From an archaeon (GTDB lineage Archaea; Nanobdellota; Nanobdellia; SCGC-AAA011-G17; PNOQ01), in assembly GCA_021107835.1 (NCBI GenBank), contig JAIOSD010000046.1, positions 1-20,628 of the forward strand: 20,628 bases of DNA. Direction: 5' to 3'. The translations under genes were made by a program, and so were the position numbers. The notes below the pieces were generated by a model that was not told the DNA's origin, searched no databases, and saw nothing but the letters and a program-made list of their open reading frames with translations. Shown piece by piece: positions 1 to 6,623 of the stretch (position 1 is its first letter; each line of letters opens with the position of its first letter).

Positions 1-107
1 ATAATATAATCCTATTTATGCATTAGTTGAGGTTGAGTTTTTCGGAATTCTTCCTTTTCTAGTGCGCTTATAATACTTCTTTGAGATTCAAAAACTAATT
101 AGAAATG

Positions 108-116
108 TTTATTAAT
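108..116 (+). promoter_or_regulatory. TATA box of the scpA operon
   Basis: TTTATTAAT centred about 25 nt before the ATG at 137. The spacing would place the transcription start at that ATG, giving a leaderless mRNA, and argues against the TTG at 119, which lies only a few bases after the box. The preceding 107 bases show no convincing gene; a frame ending at the TAG at 24-26 could be the tail of an upstream gene but cannot be judged. Confidence 0.5.
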
Positions 117-136
117 ACTTGAATGATTTTAATTCT

Positions 137-862
137 ATGCAAGATCAAATATTAGATATGTTAATGAAAAAAGATGAGATTACATGGCAGGATTTAATTA
201 AGAACCTAGTTAAATCAGAACACATGGATCCCTGGAATGTAGATCTATCTCTTCTTTCTAAAAAATATATTGATATTGTTAAACAATTGAAAGATGTTAA
301 TTTTTTTGTTTCTGGAAAAGTAGTTTTGGCTTCTGCTATTTTACTTAAATTAAAAACAAATAAATTGCTAACCCATAACATTGCAAACTTTGATAGCCAG
401 TTATTTGCTAGTGATGAAGAGGAAGAATTTGAACAAGAATATATTGGTAGTAATGGGGATTCTCCAAAAGTTAGACTAACTATTAAAACCCCACAAGCTA
501 GGAAACGGAGAGTTTTGTTAACTGATTTAATTGGTGCTTTAGAGAAGGCCTTGGATGTTGATGAGAGACGAAGTTTAAGAAGAGCAAGATATGATAGAAT
601 TCCGGATACAATAAAACTGCCAGATAGGCAGATAAACTTAGGAGATCGGATAAAGGGCGTGTATAATAAAATTAATTTGTGGTTTGTTAAAAATAAGTGT
701 GATTTAGAGTTTAATCATTTGTTAGATGAGGGATCAAAAGAAGATAAGGTCCTCACTTTTATTCCTTTATTACACTTAGAAACCCAACGAAAAGTTAATA
801 TAAAACAAATAGAAGATTTTGGAAACATTTATATACGACTAAATTCAGAAATTAGAAAATGA
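137..862 (+). CDS. scpA: ScpA, kleisin subunit of SMC-condensin
   Basis: Kleisin that bridges the heads of SMC and takes part in chromosome organisation and segregation. The N-terminal helical SMC-neck-binding region is recognisable (DPWNVDLSLLSKKYIDIV, followed by an ASAILLKLKT helix typical of ScpA), then an acidic linker, and a C-terminal winged helix ending in the family-like KVNIKQIEDFGNIYIRL. The reading frame is open from a TTG at 119, but the ATG at 137 is preferred because the TATA box at 108-116 would start transcription right there; this gives 241 residues, normal for archaeal ScpA. No smc gene is visible upstream in the window, so SMC must lie elsewhere. The TGA stop overlaps the ATG of the next gene (ATGA), indicating an operon with translational coupling. 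Confidence 0.88.
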   Translation: MQDQILDMLMKKDEITWQDLIKNLVKSEHMDPWNVDLSLLSKKYIDIVKQLKDVNFFVSGKVVLASAILLKLKTNKLLTHNIANFDSQLFASDEEEEFEQEYIGSNGDSPKVRLTIKTPQARKRRVLLTDLIGALEKALDVDERRSLRRARYDRIPDTIKLPDRQINLGDRIKGVYNKINLWFVKNKCDLEFNHLLDEGSKEDKVLTFIPLLHLETQRKVNIKQIEDFGNIYIRLNSEIRK

Positions 863-1110
863 AAGAGGTAAAAAGAGTTGATTATAAATCTGGAGCAAGA
901 GTTCTTGCGATATTTGTTTTAATAATAACTTTATTAAATGTGATTTTGGTTAGATTTATACAACCCCAAACTATGAGTGGGTTAAATATTGGTGATTTAG
1001 CTGTGGCTTGGTTAAGCTCTGCTGTTGTTTCCTTTATTTTGGGTATGTTTTTTATTCTAGTATATAATTTATTAGCTAAGTGGATTGGGGGAGTAAAGCT
1101 GGAGTTGTAA
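859..1110 (+). CDS. Small two-helix membrane protein, unknown function
   Basis: 83 residues with two clear hydrophobic helices (about residues 14-33 and 52-75), separated by a short polar loop, and a lysine/arginine-rich N-terminal start (MKEVKRVDYKSGARV). The basic N-terminus suggests an N-in topology. It resembles small DUF3566-like membrane proteins in its VKRVD...GARVLAIF start, but I would not assign that family firmly. It starts in an ATGA overlap with scpA and ends directly in front of another small membrane ORF, so three genes probably share one mRNA. Position after scpA suggests a link between membrane and chromosome organisation, which is pure inference. Confidence 0.7.
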   Translation: MKEVKRVDYKSGARVLAIFVLIITLLNVILVRFIQPQTMSGLNIGDLAVAWLSSAVVSFILGMFFILVYNLLAKWIGGVKLEL

Positions 1111-1218
1111 ATGGTTAGAAGTGTTTATGAAAAAGGCGGCGAAACTCTTGGACTGATTTTTATATTTTTATCTACCTTAATTTTTCCTTTTAAAAAAGTT
1201 TTAGAGAAGTTCTTGTAG
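1111..1218 (+). CDS. 35-residue single-helix membrane peptide
   Basis: A very short ORF starting at the base after the stop codon of the previous gene. A GGAG sequence (1101-1104) lies 6 nt before the ATG, a good Shine-Dalgarno placement for a translationally coupled gene. The product begins MVRSVYEKGGETLGL, has one hydrophobic helix (about residues 12-26, LGLIFIFLSTLIFPF) and a basic amphipathic tail (KKVLEKFL). No family is recognised. Support comes from the ribosome binding site, the exact abutment to the previous gene and the sensible membrane-peptide composition; it could still be a chance ORF. Confidence 0.5.
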   Translation: MVRSVYEKGGETLGLIFIFLSTLIFPFKKVLEKFL

Positions 1219-1234
1219 GCTTTAGCTCATAAAA

Positions 1235-1243
1235 GTTTATAAA
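1235..1243 (+). promoter_or_regulatory. TATA box of the 1274 gene
   Basis: GTTTATAAA centred about 35 nt before the ATG at 1274; predicted start of transcription near 1265, giving a leader of roughly 9 nt. Confidence 0.55.
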
Positions 1244-1273
1244 GAGTATTTTATTTCTTTATCGTTCTTTAAA

Positions 1274-1714
1274 ATGTGTGGCGATGAAATTCAACTTGGG
1301 GGGGTGAACAAAAGCATTAGTTACTTCTCAGAATTATTAAGTTATTTTGCTGAAGAAGATGCTGAACTTTTAGTTTTAAAACGTAACAAAAAATGTGGAA
1401 GGCAATATGTTGATAATTTGTGGGTCGCCTTGTCTGCTGTAGGGAAGTTAAGTGAGTTTAATCGGTATGGTTTGGCGCATTTGGTTAATTCAGGATTGGA
1501 TATCCCGCCCCCAGTTGTGGTTGGAAACGCGCAGTGTGGGGTTGAAATGAGGGTTCAAGAAATAGAAAAAAGGAATGGTGTTAATCATTATCTTAGAAGG
1601 TGGGATACTGAAAATTTAAGAGATGTTTTGGTTGGTTATCGAGAAATCTTTCTTGCTGAAGGAGATGCAACAAAAGTAGAAGATCTCACAACTGCTAGAA
1701 AACTTTCTCTTTAG
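1274..1714 (+). CDS. Hypothetical soluble protein, 146 aa
   Basis: No family recognised. The product is soluble, with no membrane segment or signal peptide, and contains a mixed helical N-terminal half, a PPP turn (DIPPPVVVGNAQCGVEM) and three scattered cysteines near residues 2, 41 and 88 without a metal-site spacing. It has its own TATA box and ends 5 nt before the convergent stop codon of the HEPN gene, so it is not part of the scpA operon. The middle of the gene contains a GC-richer patch (about 1500-1550) unlike its neighbours, compatible with a separate origin. Likely an accessory gene. Confidence 0.6.
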   Translation: MCGDEIQLGGVNKSISYFSELLSYFAEEDAELLVLKRNKKCGRQYVDNLWVALSAVGKLSEFNRYGLAHLVNSGLDIPPPVVVGNAQCGVEMRVQEIEKRNGVNHYLRRWDTENLRDVLVGYREIFLAEGDATKVEDLTTARKLSL

Positions 1715-1719
1715 ATACA

Positions 1720-2160
1720 CTAAGTAACTTTAGAAATTAATTTATCTACTTCTAAAATAAATTGGGTAATATTATTAATAAACTCTTTAACTTCTTCTTT
1801 ACTTTCACTTTTCAAATCTAATTTATAATTATAATCTTTTCTCAAACCCATTGCATCATTAAATTTCCTAGCTAAACCTTTCTCTTCTAAAATACGAGAT
1901 AAAAATATTGCAGTACATTCATGTGCTTTAATATCATAACCTTTCAGAGCAATTAATTCATTAGCTTTATGCTCCATTGCAAAGAAGCCCAACATAACTG
2001 CCACATTTGGTGTATCGGTTCCAAGTAAGTTCTGTGCAGATTTAAGAAAATAAGCGGAATTACTCTTATGTTGCTCGGCCCTTTTATCAGCTTCAACTTC
2101 TGTTTTAAATGTTACTGAATATCCTTTTTCTAAACAATTATCTTCAAATTTTTTATCCAT
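1720..2160 (-). CDS. HEPN-domain protein (toxin-type partner of MNT)
   Basis: Helical protein of 146 residues with the HEPN pattern: a first helix pair (HKSNSAYFLKSAQNLL), a second with AMEHKANELIALKGYDIKAHE, and then R107-KDYN-Y112. HEPN proteins paired with MNT nucleotidyltransferases act as RNases or RNA-binding toxins, with a conserved R-x4-6-H motif; here the position of the histidine is a tyrosine (LRKDYNYKL), as in HEPN variants with R..DY. That could mean loss of RNase activity or a different subfamily. It overlaps the MNT gene by 8 nt (ATGGATAA), so the two are cotranscribed and probably form a complex. The pair resembles MNT-HEPN toxin-antitoxin modules. Confidence 0.75.
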   Translation of the reverse strand: MDKKFEDNCLEKGYSVTFKTEVEADKRAEQHKSNSAYFLKSAQNLLGTDTPNVAVMLGFFAMEHKANELIALKGYDIKAHECTAIFLSRILEEKGLARKFNDAMGLRKDYNYKLDLKSESKEEVKEFINNITQFILEVDKLISKVT

Positions 2161-2743
2161 TTTCGTATAAAATTATACCTTCTCTTTTTATTTCTGTAGT
2201 AAGTGCAGTACCACCATTATACTCTTTTTCAGTAATATAGCTAATATTTATCTTTCTTTTGGTTTTTTTCTGTATTTCTTCTATTAGTTCCTTGAGTTTT
2301 GCCCTATTAAACTCGCCAGTAATCATTAGATCAATATCGCTTCTTATTGTAGATGTTCCTCTGGCTACACTACCAAAAAGAATTAATTTACTAACTTCTA
2401 AATTATTGGATATTATTTTGCTGGTAATCAAAGCCAACAAATTCCAAGTTACTACAGGTATTTTATTCTTTCTCTCTTTAGCATTTTCTAATTCAAATAG
2501 TTTAGTTAATATTTGAACATATTGATTGTCAAAATTTATTTTATAATAACCTAATTTACCTTGTTTTTCAACCTTTAAAGCGATAATATTATCAACTAAT
2601 CTATTTAACTCCCTATGTATTATTCCTCTGCTTAATCCAGTTTCTTTTTCTAAATCTTCCATTGTAAACGCAGTATTAACTTCTAATAGTGTCCTGATTA
2701 GCTTAACCTTAGATTCTGTTCCGAGTATATTTTCTATAAACAT
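2153..2743 (-). CDS. Winged-helix / MNT nucleotidyltransferase (antitoxin-type)
   Basis: Two-domain protein. Residues 1-70 form a winged helix-turn-helix (TMEDLEKETGLSRGIIHRELNRL is the HTH, followed by a GKLGYYKIN wing). Residues 95-196 form a minimal nucleotidyltransferase with the signature LFGSVARGT at 122-130 and S135-DIDLM with the metal-binding aspartates D136 and D138. In MNT-HEPN modules the MNT protein neutralises the HEPN partner, in some cases by AMPylating it. The fused DNA-binding domain suggests autorepression at the three palindromes around its own promoter. The frame is open from a TTG at 2749, but ATG at 2743 is better: it follows the TATA box at 2776-2785 with a leader of about 12 nt, and the TTG lies inside the first palindrome. 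196 residues. Confidence 0.8.
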   Translation of the reverse strand: MFIENILGTESKVKLIRTLLEVNTAFTMEDLEKETGLSRGIIHRELNRLVDNIIALKVEKQGKLGYYKINFDNQYVQILTKLFELENAKERKNKIPVVTWNLLALITSKIISNNLEVSKLILFGSVARGTSTIRSDIDLMITGEFNRAKLKELIEEIQKKTKRKINISYITEKEYNGGTALTTEIKREGIILYENG

Positions 2744-2744
2744 T

Positions 2745-2758
2745 TTCAATATGTTGAA
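2745..2758. promoter_or_regulatory. Palindromic operator 1 of the MNT/HEPN operon
   Basis: TTCAATATGTTGAA, an inverted repeat TTCAA-N4-TTGAA immediately before the ATG, covering the predicted transcription start (about 2755). A protein bound here would block initiation. First of three copies at 50-bp intervals. Confidence 0.7.
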
Positions 2759-2775
2759 TTTGTATAGGTGTCCTC

Positions 2776-2785
2776 GTATATAAAG
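2776..2785 (-). promoter_or_regulatory. TATA box of the MNT/HEPN operon
   Basis: On the minus strand it reads CTTTATATAC, 33-42 nt before the ATG at 2743. It lies between operators 1 and 2, which suits autorepression by the winged-helix MNT protein. Confidence 0.65.
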
Positions 2786-2794
2786 ATTTCTATA

Positions 2795-2808
2795 TTCAAT
2801 ATGTTGAA
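2795..2808. promoter_or_regulatory. Palindromic operator 2
   Basis: TTCAATATGTTGAA, identical to operator 1 over 14 bp, starting exactly 50 bp further out and about 10 bp upstream of the TATA box, next to the expected BRE/TFB contact region. Confidence 0.7.
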
Positions 2809-2844
2809 TTTAAGTTAATTTATTTATAAGTAAAGGTTGCAATA

Positions 2845-2858
2845 TTCAATAAGTTGAA
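2845..2858. promoter_or_regulatory. Palindromic operator 3
   Basis: TTCAATAAGTTGAA, same half-sites with one changed base in the 4-nt spacer, again exactly 50 bp from operator 2. Fifty bp is near five helical turns, so all three lie on the same face of the DNA, which would allow cooperative binding. Confidence 0.65.
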
Positions 2859-2875
2859 TATCTAATTAACTAGGG

Positions 2876-2906
2876 TTTTGTATTAAATCTTTCCTAGTTT
2901 TTTAGC
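2876..2906. repeat. 31-bp direct repeat, left copy
   Basis: Begins TTTTGTATTAAATC and ends TTTTTTAGC; identical over 31 bp to 3491-3521. The right copy is the last codons and stop of the pepF gene, so this left copy is a stranded piece of pepF 3' end. The two copies bracket the 3004-3450 gene. Confidence 0.9.
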
Positions 2907-3003
2907 CATACATAAGTAGTAACAAATAAAAAGTTTTATAAAGGAAAAGCATATAATAGTAGAAAGAGTATCTATAGAAGTATAAAAGCTACTAATAATT
3001 AAA

Positions 3004-3450
3004 ATGAGATTAACAGACAAACTTAGGGAATTAACTGGAAGAAAACTTACACAAATAGAGATGGAATTAGCTGAGAAAGGACCTACTACTACAACTGAAC
3101 ATAGTCCAATCGGTCTATTTTTTAATACAGATAGACGACTGGTGAAGGAATATAAAAAAGGATTTTTTCATACAAAACCAACTTCAGGGTCTCCTGTTGC
3201 TTATGCTGCTTACGTTGTTGATTCTCACGAATCGGGGGGCGCTACTCCAGATTTTTCTTATTGGTGGGAAAGACCACATTGGGGTTGGAATTCTGATAAA
3301 CGAGTAAAAAGAGTTTATAATACTGTAGACGGATTATTGGTTGAGGAAGAAATAATAGAATGGAACTCTCTTGATGGAAGTAAAACAAACGTAAAAAGGT
3401 ATGAACCAAGAGGAAGATTTTTTGGTAAATTAGTAAAAGCTAATTCTTAA
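3004..3450 (+). CDS. Hypothetical protein in a repeat-bracketed segment
   Basis: 148 residues, no family recognised. Soluble, no signal peptide or membrane segment. The middle is rich in aromatics (YAAYVVDSHESGG, then SYWWERPHWGWN), and the C-terminal half is a likely run of beta strands (KRVKRVYNTVDGLLVEEEIIEW). It lies alone between two perfect 31-bp repeats, and so may have been acquired as a one-gene insert at the 3' end of pepF. Several TATA-like sequences precede it (TTTTATAAA at 2934-2942, TATAAAAG at 2981-2988), so the leader length is uncertain; there is no clear Shine-Dalgarno sequence. Confidence 0.6.
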   Translation: MRLTDKLRELTGRKLTQIEMELAEKGPTTTTEHSPIGLFFNTDRRLVKEYKKGFFHTKPTSGSPVAYAAYVVDSHESGGATPDFSYWWERPHWGWNSDKRVKRVYNTVDGLLVEEEIIEWNSLDGSKTNVKRYEPRGRFFGKLVKANS

Positions 3451-3490
3451 AATAGTAATCACCATTCATCGGGACGTTACCCCAAAACCA

Positions 3491-3521
3491 TTTTGTATTA
3501 AATCTTTCCTAGTTTTTTAGC
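3491..3521. repeat. 31-bp direct repeat, right copy (inside pepF 3' end)
   Basis: Perfect copy of 2876-2906. Positions 3498-3521 encode the last seven residues (LAKKLGKI region) and stop of pepF on the minus strand, and the remainder is its immediate downstream sequence. The arrangement is that of an integration that restores the 3' end of its target gene. Confidence 0.9.
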
Positions 3522-5258
3522 TAAGGTTTGTGTTTCTTGTAATAAATCTTTTACTTCTTGTAATCCTGTTTCCCAGAACTCTTTTTTTGTTATATCTATG
3601 CCTATTTTTTTGAATATATTCTTTGGTGAGTCTGAAGTTCCTGCTGCTAAAAATTCTTTTACTTTTTCTATGTTGTTTTTATCTTGTTTTACTAAGTTTT
3701 GCATTGCTTTAGATATTAGTAGTCCTGAAGAATAAGAATATACGTAGAAGAATCGTCTGATATGGCCCCAGTAAACCCACCAGTTTTTAGAATCTTCTGT
3801 TTGTTCAACAAAATCCCCCATATAACTTCTCATATTTTTTTGGAAGAGTTTTCCTATTTCTTCCTTTGATAAGTATCCTGACTCTTTGAAATTTTTATGT
3901 AATTCTTGTTCGAATTTATAACAAGCTATTTGCCTTATTATTGAATTAATGTCTGAATCTAATTTTTGCATTAATAGTGTTAGTTTTAGTTCGTCATCTG
4001 CGTCTTTTAGTAGCTCTTGTAACACAAAATCTTCCATGAAAGTACTTGCAACTTCTGCTGTTGAAGTTGGTGTGCCAAAGTTTAATGAATTTTGTTTTTC
4101 TTTTATTAGTTCATTATTTATTGCGTGTCCTAATTCATGCGCTATTGTTAATACATCTTTTAGTTTATTAGTGTGGTTTAATAGAATGAATGTTGGTTGG
4201 GATTTTAGCAGGTAAACACAGAAAGCGCCGCCATGTTTGCTTTTTTTTGGGTATACATCTATTTGTTCGTTTTTTATGAACATGTCTAAGAGTTCTTTGA
4301 ATCTTTCATCTAGTTTTTCAAATACTTTTTTTGTTAAGTTTATTGAATCTTCGTAAGAGTATTCTTTTGTTATGTCTCCGTATTCTACTGCTCTTTCATG
4401 ATATTTTAGTTTGTCTTGCTTTAGTAGTTTGGCTTTTAGTTCATAATATTTTCTTGATATTTGGAAATTTTCTTCTACTGTTTGTACTAGTGTGTCTACA
4501 ACCTCTGTATCTATATCATCTGCTACGTGTCTAGCTTTGTCTGGTCTTTCAAAGTTTCTTAGTTTATCGTTTACTTTTTTGTTTGTTAAGATTGCATTTA
4601 TCTCTGCTTCTGCTACATCTATGTTATTGTTTAAGATGTCATTGAAAGCTATTGCTGCTTGATCTCTTAGCTCTTTATCTTTTCCAGTCATTAGCGAAAG
4701 GAGTTCTTCGTAAGTTCTTTTCTTATCTTTTATTATTCTTTCTTCTTTTGTTAAAAATCTTTCAACCATATCTATCCAGAAAGAGTAAGAAGTTTGTGAT
4801 TTTAAATTTAGAATCTTTTCTTCTTTGTCGGTTAGTAAATATTTTTCATTTTCGAATAGTGTTTCTAAGAAATGTTTGTATGGTTCTAGGGTTTTGTTGT
4901 TTAGGAATATATCTTTGTTTTCTGTTTTTGCTAGATTTAATAAGAAAAATTGCAATTCGTTTGCTATTTCTATACTTAGTTCTTCTATCTGATTGTATTT
5001 TGCTTTTATTTCTGGGTCGTTTTTGTTTTTTTCTGATTTTAACCAATAGTAAAATAATTCGTTAGGTGTTGTTCCGTAATTTCTTTCTAACTCTTCTAGT
5101 TCGTTTAATGCTTTTAGTAGTTCTTTCGGATCTGTTAAGTAAGAATTATCCTTTTTGTATTTATCTGTGAAAGCTTTTACTTTACTTTTCCACAGCTTTC
5201 TTTCCTCTTGAAAGTCTTTTTCTTTTAATTGATTTAAATTCCACTCTGTTTTCATCAT
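3498..5258 (-). CDS. pepF: M3-family oligoendopeptidase (PepF-like)
   Basis: Cytosolic zinc metallopeptidase of the M3 (thimet/oligoendopeptidase F) family that degrades short peptides. The catalytic HExxH is HELGH at residues 374-378, within the typical TIAHELGHAINNEL, and the third zinc ligand is E402 in STAEVASTFMED; a substrate-binding C-terminal region with YWGHIRRFFYVYSYSSGLL matches the family. Length 586 is normal. The N-terminal helical part is lysine- and glutamate-rich. The start is the first of two adjacent ATGs: the minus-strand TATA box CTATTTAAAC (5279-5288) is 25 nt upstream, so the mRNA would be leaderless. Transcribed divergently from the 5320 gene. Its 3' end carries the 31-bp repeat copy. 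Confidence 0.92.
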   Translation of the reverse strand: MMKTEWNLNQLKEKDFQEERKLWKSKVKAFTDKYKKDNSYLTDPKELLKALNELEELERNYGTTPNELFYYWLKSEKNKNDPEIKAKYNQIEELSIEIANELQFFLLNLAKTENKDIFLNNKTLEPYKHFLETLFENEKYLLTDKEEKILNLKSQTSYSFWIDMVERFLTKEERIIKDKKRTYEELLSLMTGKDKELRDQAAIAFNDILNNNIDVAEAEINAILTNKKVNDKLRNFERPDKARHVADDIDTEVVDTLVQTVEENFQISRKYYELKAKLLKQDKLKYHERAVEYGDITKEYSYEDSINLTKKVFEKLDERFKELLDMFIKNEQIDVYPKKSKHGGAFCVYLLKSQPTFILLNHTNKLKDVLTIAHELGHAINNELIKEKQNSLNFGTPTSTAEVASTFMEDFVLQELLKDADDELKLTLLMQKLDSDINSIIRQIACYKFEQELHKNFKESGYLSKEEIGKLFQKNMRSYMGDFVEQTEDSKNWWVYWGHIRRFFYVYSYSSGLLISKAMQNLVKQDKNNIEKVKEFLAAGTSDSPKNIFKKIGIDITKKEFWETGLQEVKDLLQETQTLAKKLGKI

Positions 5259-5278
5259 TGTTTTTTGTGTTTGCTTTT

Positions 5279-5298
5279 GTTTAAATAGTTTTTTAAAG
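5279..5298. promoter_or_regulatory. Back-to-back TATA boxes of pepF and the 5320 gene
   Basis: TTTAAATAG on the minus strand side (5280-5288) and TTTTTTAAAG on the plus side (5289-5298) abut each other. Each is centred about 26 nt from the ATG of its own gene (5258 minus and 5320 plus), so both mRNAs would be leaderless and the two transcription complexes would compete for the same 20 bp. Confidence 0.55.
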
Positions 5299-5319
5299 TG
5301 GAGTTATGTAGAAAGTCAT

Positions 5320-5763
5320 ATGAAAATAATATCAATACCGCCAACTTATTTTTTGTTTGGAATAATCTTTAGTTTAGTTTTATATTTTGTTTTTCCTGAG
5401 ATGAATCTAATAAAATTCCCAATTAATTTAATTGGGATATTCTTTCTTGTTCTTGGATTCTATTTGATTAGTAAATCTTATTATTTATTTAAGGAATACA
5501 ACACTCCAGAGAATTTTAATAAATCTACTCATTTAGTTCAAACTAATTTGTATAAATATAGTAGAAATCCTATGTATCTTGGTGCTGTTGTATTTTTTGT
5601 AGGATTATCCTTTATTTTAGGTAATGTTATCTCTTTTGTTGTTCCTATTTTCTTTTTTATTATAATTAATTTTATGTTTATCCCTTATGAAGAAGATAAA
5701 ATGGTGAATACCTTTGGTGATGAATATTTAAGTTATAAAAAGAAAGTTAAATGTTGGTTTTAG
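5320..5763 (+). CDS. Isoprenylcysteine methyltransferase-like membrane protein
   Basis: 147 residues with four or five membrane helices (about 8-25, 33-53, 82-100 and 103-125 are clear). The conserved family patch is present: LYKYSRNPMYLGAVVFFVG (about 77-95) and the C-terminal EEDKMVNTFGDEYLSYKKKVKCWF region, where the E-E and Y..Y..VK pattern of ICMT/phospholipid-methyltransferase (PEMT-like) proteins binds S-adenosylmethionine. Such proteins methylate lipids or prenylated cysteines; the substrate in this organism is unknown. The ATG follows a TATA box at the leaderless distance. Its stop overlaps the convergent sigma factor gene by 4 bp. Confidence 0.8.
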   Translation: MKIISIPPTYFLFGIIFSLVLYFVFPEMNLIKFPINLIGIFFLVLGFYLISKSYYLFKEYNTPENFNKSTHLVQTNLYKYSRNPMYLGAVVFFVGLSFILGNVISFVVPIFFFIIINFMFIPYEEDKMVNTFGDEYLSYKKKVKCWF

Positions 5764-6575
5764 GCCAGTTGTCTTAATTCTTTTGAGTTTCTAAGTTCTA
5801 TTAATGCTTTCTCTTTTATTTGCCTTATTCTTTCTCTAGTTAACCCTAATTCTTGCCCTATTTTTTCTAGTGTGTTTCCTTCGTAATAATAGCGGTGTAT
5901 TATTAATCTTTTTCTTGGTGAGAGTGAGTTAAGCATATCATTTGATATAAATTCAGAGGAATTTCTTGATTCTATTATTTCAAAGGGATTTAATTCCCTG
6001 TTTGGGATTCTTTCGTGTAAATTTTGTTTTTCATCATCATCTTTATCTAATGAACAACTATTCCCTTTGAATTGATAAAATGTTCTTAGTGTTTCTTTGG
6101 TTACATCAAACTTATCAATTAAAAGCTGATCTAGAGGGGGTTTTTTATTCTTTACTTGATAATTGTTAATATACTTATTCATTGCGTAAAAAGTGGTTCT
6201 TAATCCCCTAGGTATCCTTACTGGATCTTGTTGGTTTCCTAATGCTTCTAAAATCGATTGTCTAACCCACCAAGTTGCGTAACTTATAAATCTGAAACCT
6301 CTTCTTTCATCAAATCTCTCAGCTGCTTTTGTTAGACCAATGTTTCCTTCTTGTATTATATCTGATAAATAGAGTCCTTGGCCTACGTACCTTTTTGCCA
6401 TGGTAATTACATATCTTAAATTTGAAGTTACTAAGAGATCTAATGAATCTTTATTGTGATTTAATCTTGCATCTCTTGCGGTTTGGATTTCTTCTTCCTT
6501 AGTTTGTAATGGATATTCAGAAATAGTCTTAAAATATCTTGTTAGGTTCTCATCTTGGTAGGAGATTCCTTTCAT
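5760..6575 (-). CDS. Bacterial-type sigma-70 family RNA polymerase sigma factor
   Basis: Complete 271-residue sigma factor. Region 1.2 about 8-40; region 2 about 44-112 with the core-binding SDIIQEGNIGLTKAAERFD (71-89) and the -10-binding region 2.4 RRGFRFISYATWWVRQSI (91-108); a region 3 motif DPVRIPRGLR (117-126); and region 4 at 214-270 with LSPRKRLIIHRYYYEG and the -35-type HTH LEKIGQELGLTRERIRQIKEKAL. All parts resemble primary/group 2 bacterial sigma factors. It is not a TFB or a short ECF sigma. Archaea normally use TBP/TFB, and neighbouring promoters here are archaeal, so its partner is unclear; sigma factors have been reported before in some uncultured archaeal genomes (Rinke et al. 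2013, from memory). The leader from its TATA box (6614-6623) is about 18 nt. A transposable element sits directly upstream. Confidence 0.93.
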   Translation of the reverse strand: MKGISYQDENLTRYFKTISEYPLQTKEEEIQTARDARLNHNKDSLDLLVTSNLRYVITMAKRYVGQGLYLSDIIQEGNIGLTKAAERFDERRGFRFISYATWWVRQSILEALGNQQDPVRIPRGLRTTFYAMNKYINNYQVKNKKPPLDQLLIDKFDVTKETLRTFYQFKGNSCSLDKDDDEKQNLHERIPNRELNPFEIIESRNSSEFISNDMLNSLSPRKRLIIHRYYYEGNTLEKIGQELGLTRERIRQIKEKALIELRNSKELRQLA

Positions 6576-6613
6576 TTTAAAAGGTTTAACTCTAGGTCAT
6601 TTTAAAAGACTTT

Positions 6614-6623
6614 CTTTTTATAG
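6614..6623 (-). promoter_or_regulatory. TATA box of the sigma factor gene
   Basis: Minus strand CTATAAAAAG, predicted start about 6593. Nine of its bases are the left target duplication of the mobile element, so everything upstream of the box, including the BRE position, is now element sequence. Confidence 0.6.
6615..6623. repeat. Target site duplication, left (TTTTTATAG)
   Basis: TTTTTATAG occurs here and at 7721-7729, directly outside the two inverted repeat ends. The exact boundary can shift by one base because an A follows on both sides. Confidence 0.8.

Noticed and set aside
3450..3490. Hairpin GGGACGTTACCCC-like as terminator or recombination site
   Set aside because: Only three paired bases around a long loop; too weak.
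3908..3920. TGTTCGAATTT resembling a tRNA T-loop
   Set aside because: Inside the pepF coding sequence and no acceptor, D or anticodon arm around it.
4652..5065. Plus-strand ORF of 137 codons opposite pepF
   Set aside because: Shadow of pepF: leucine/phenylalanine-rich because the other strand encodes lysine and glutamate; no promoter.
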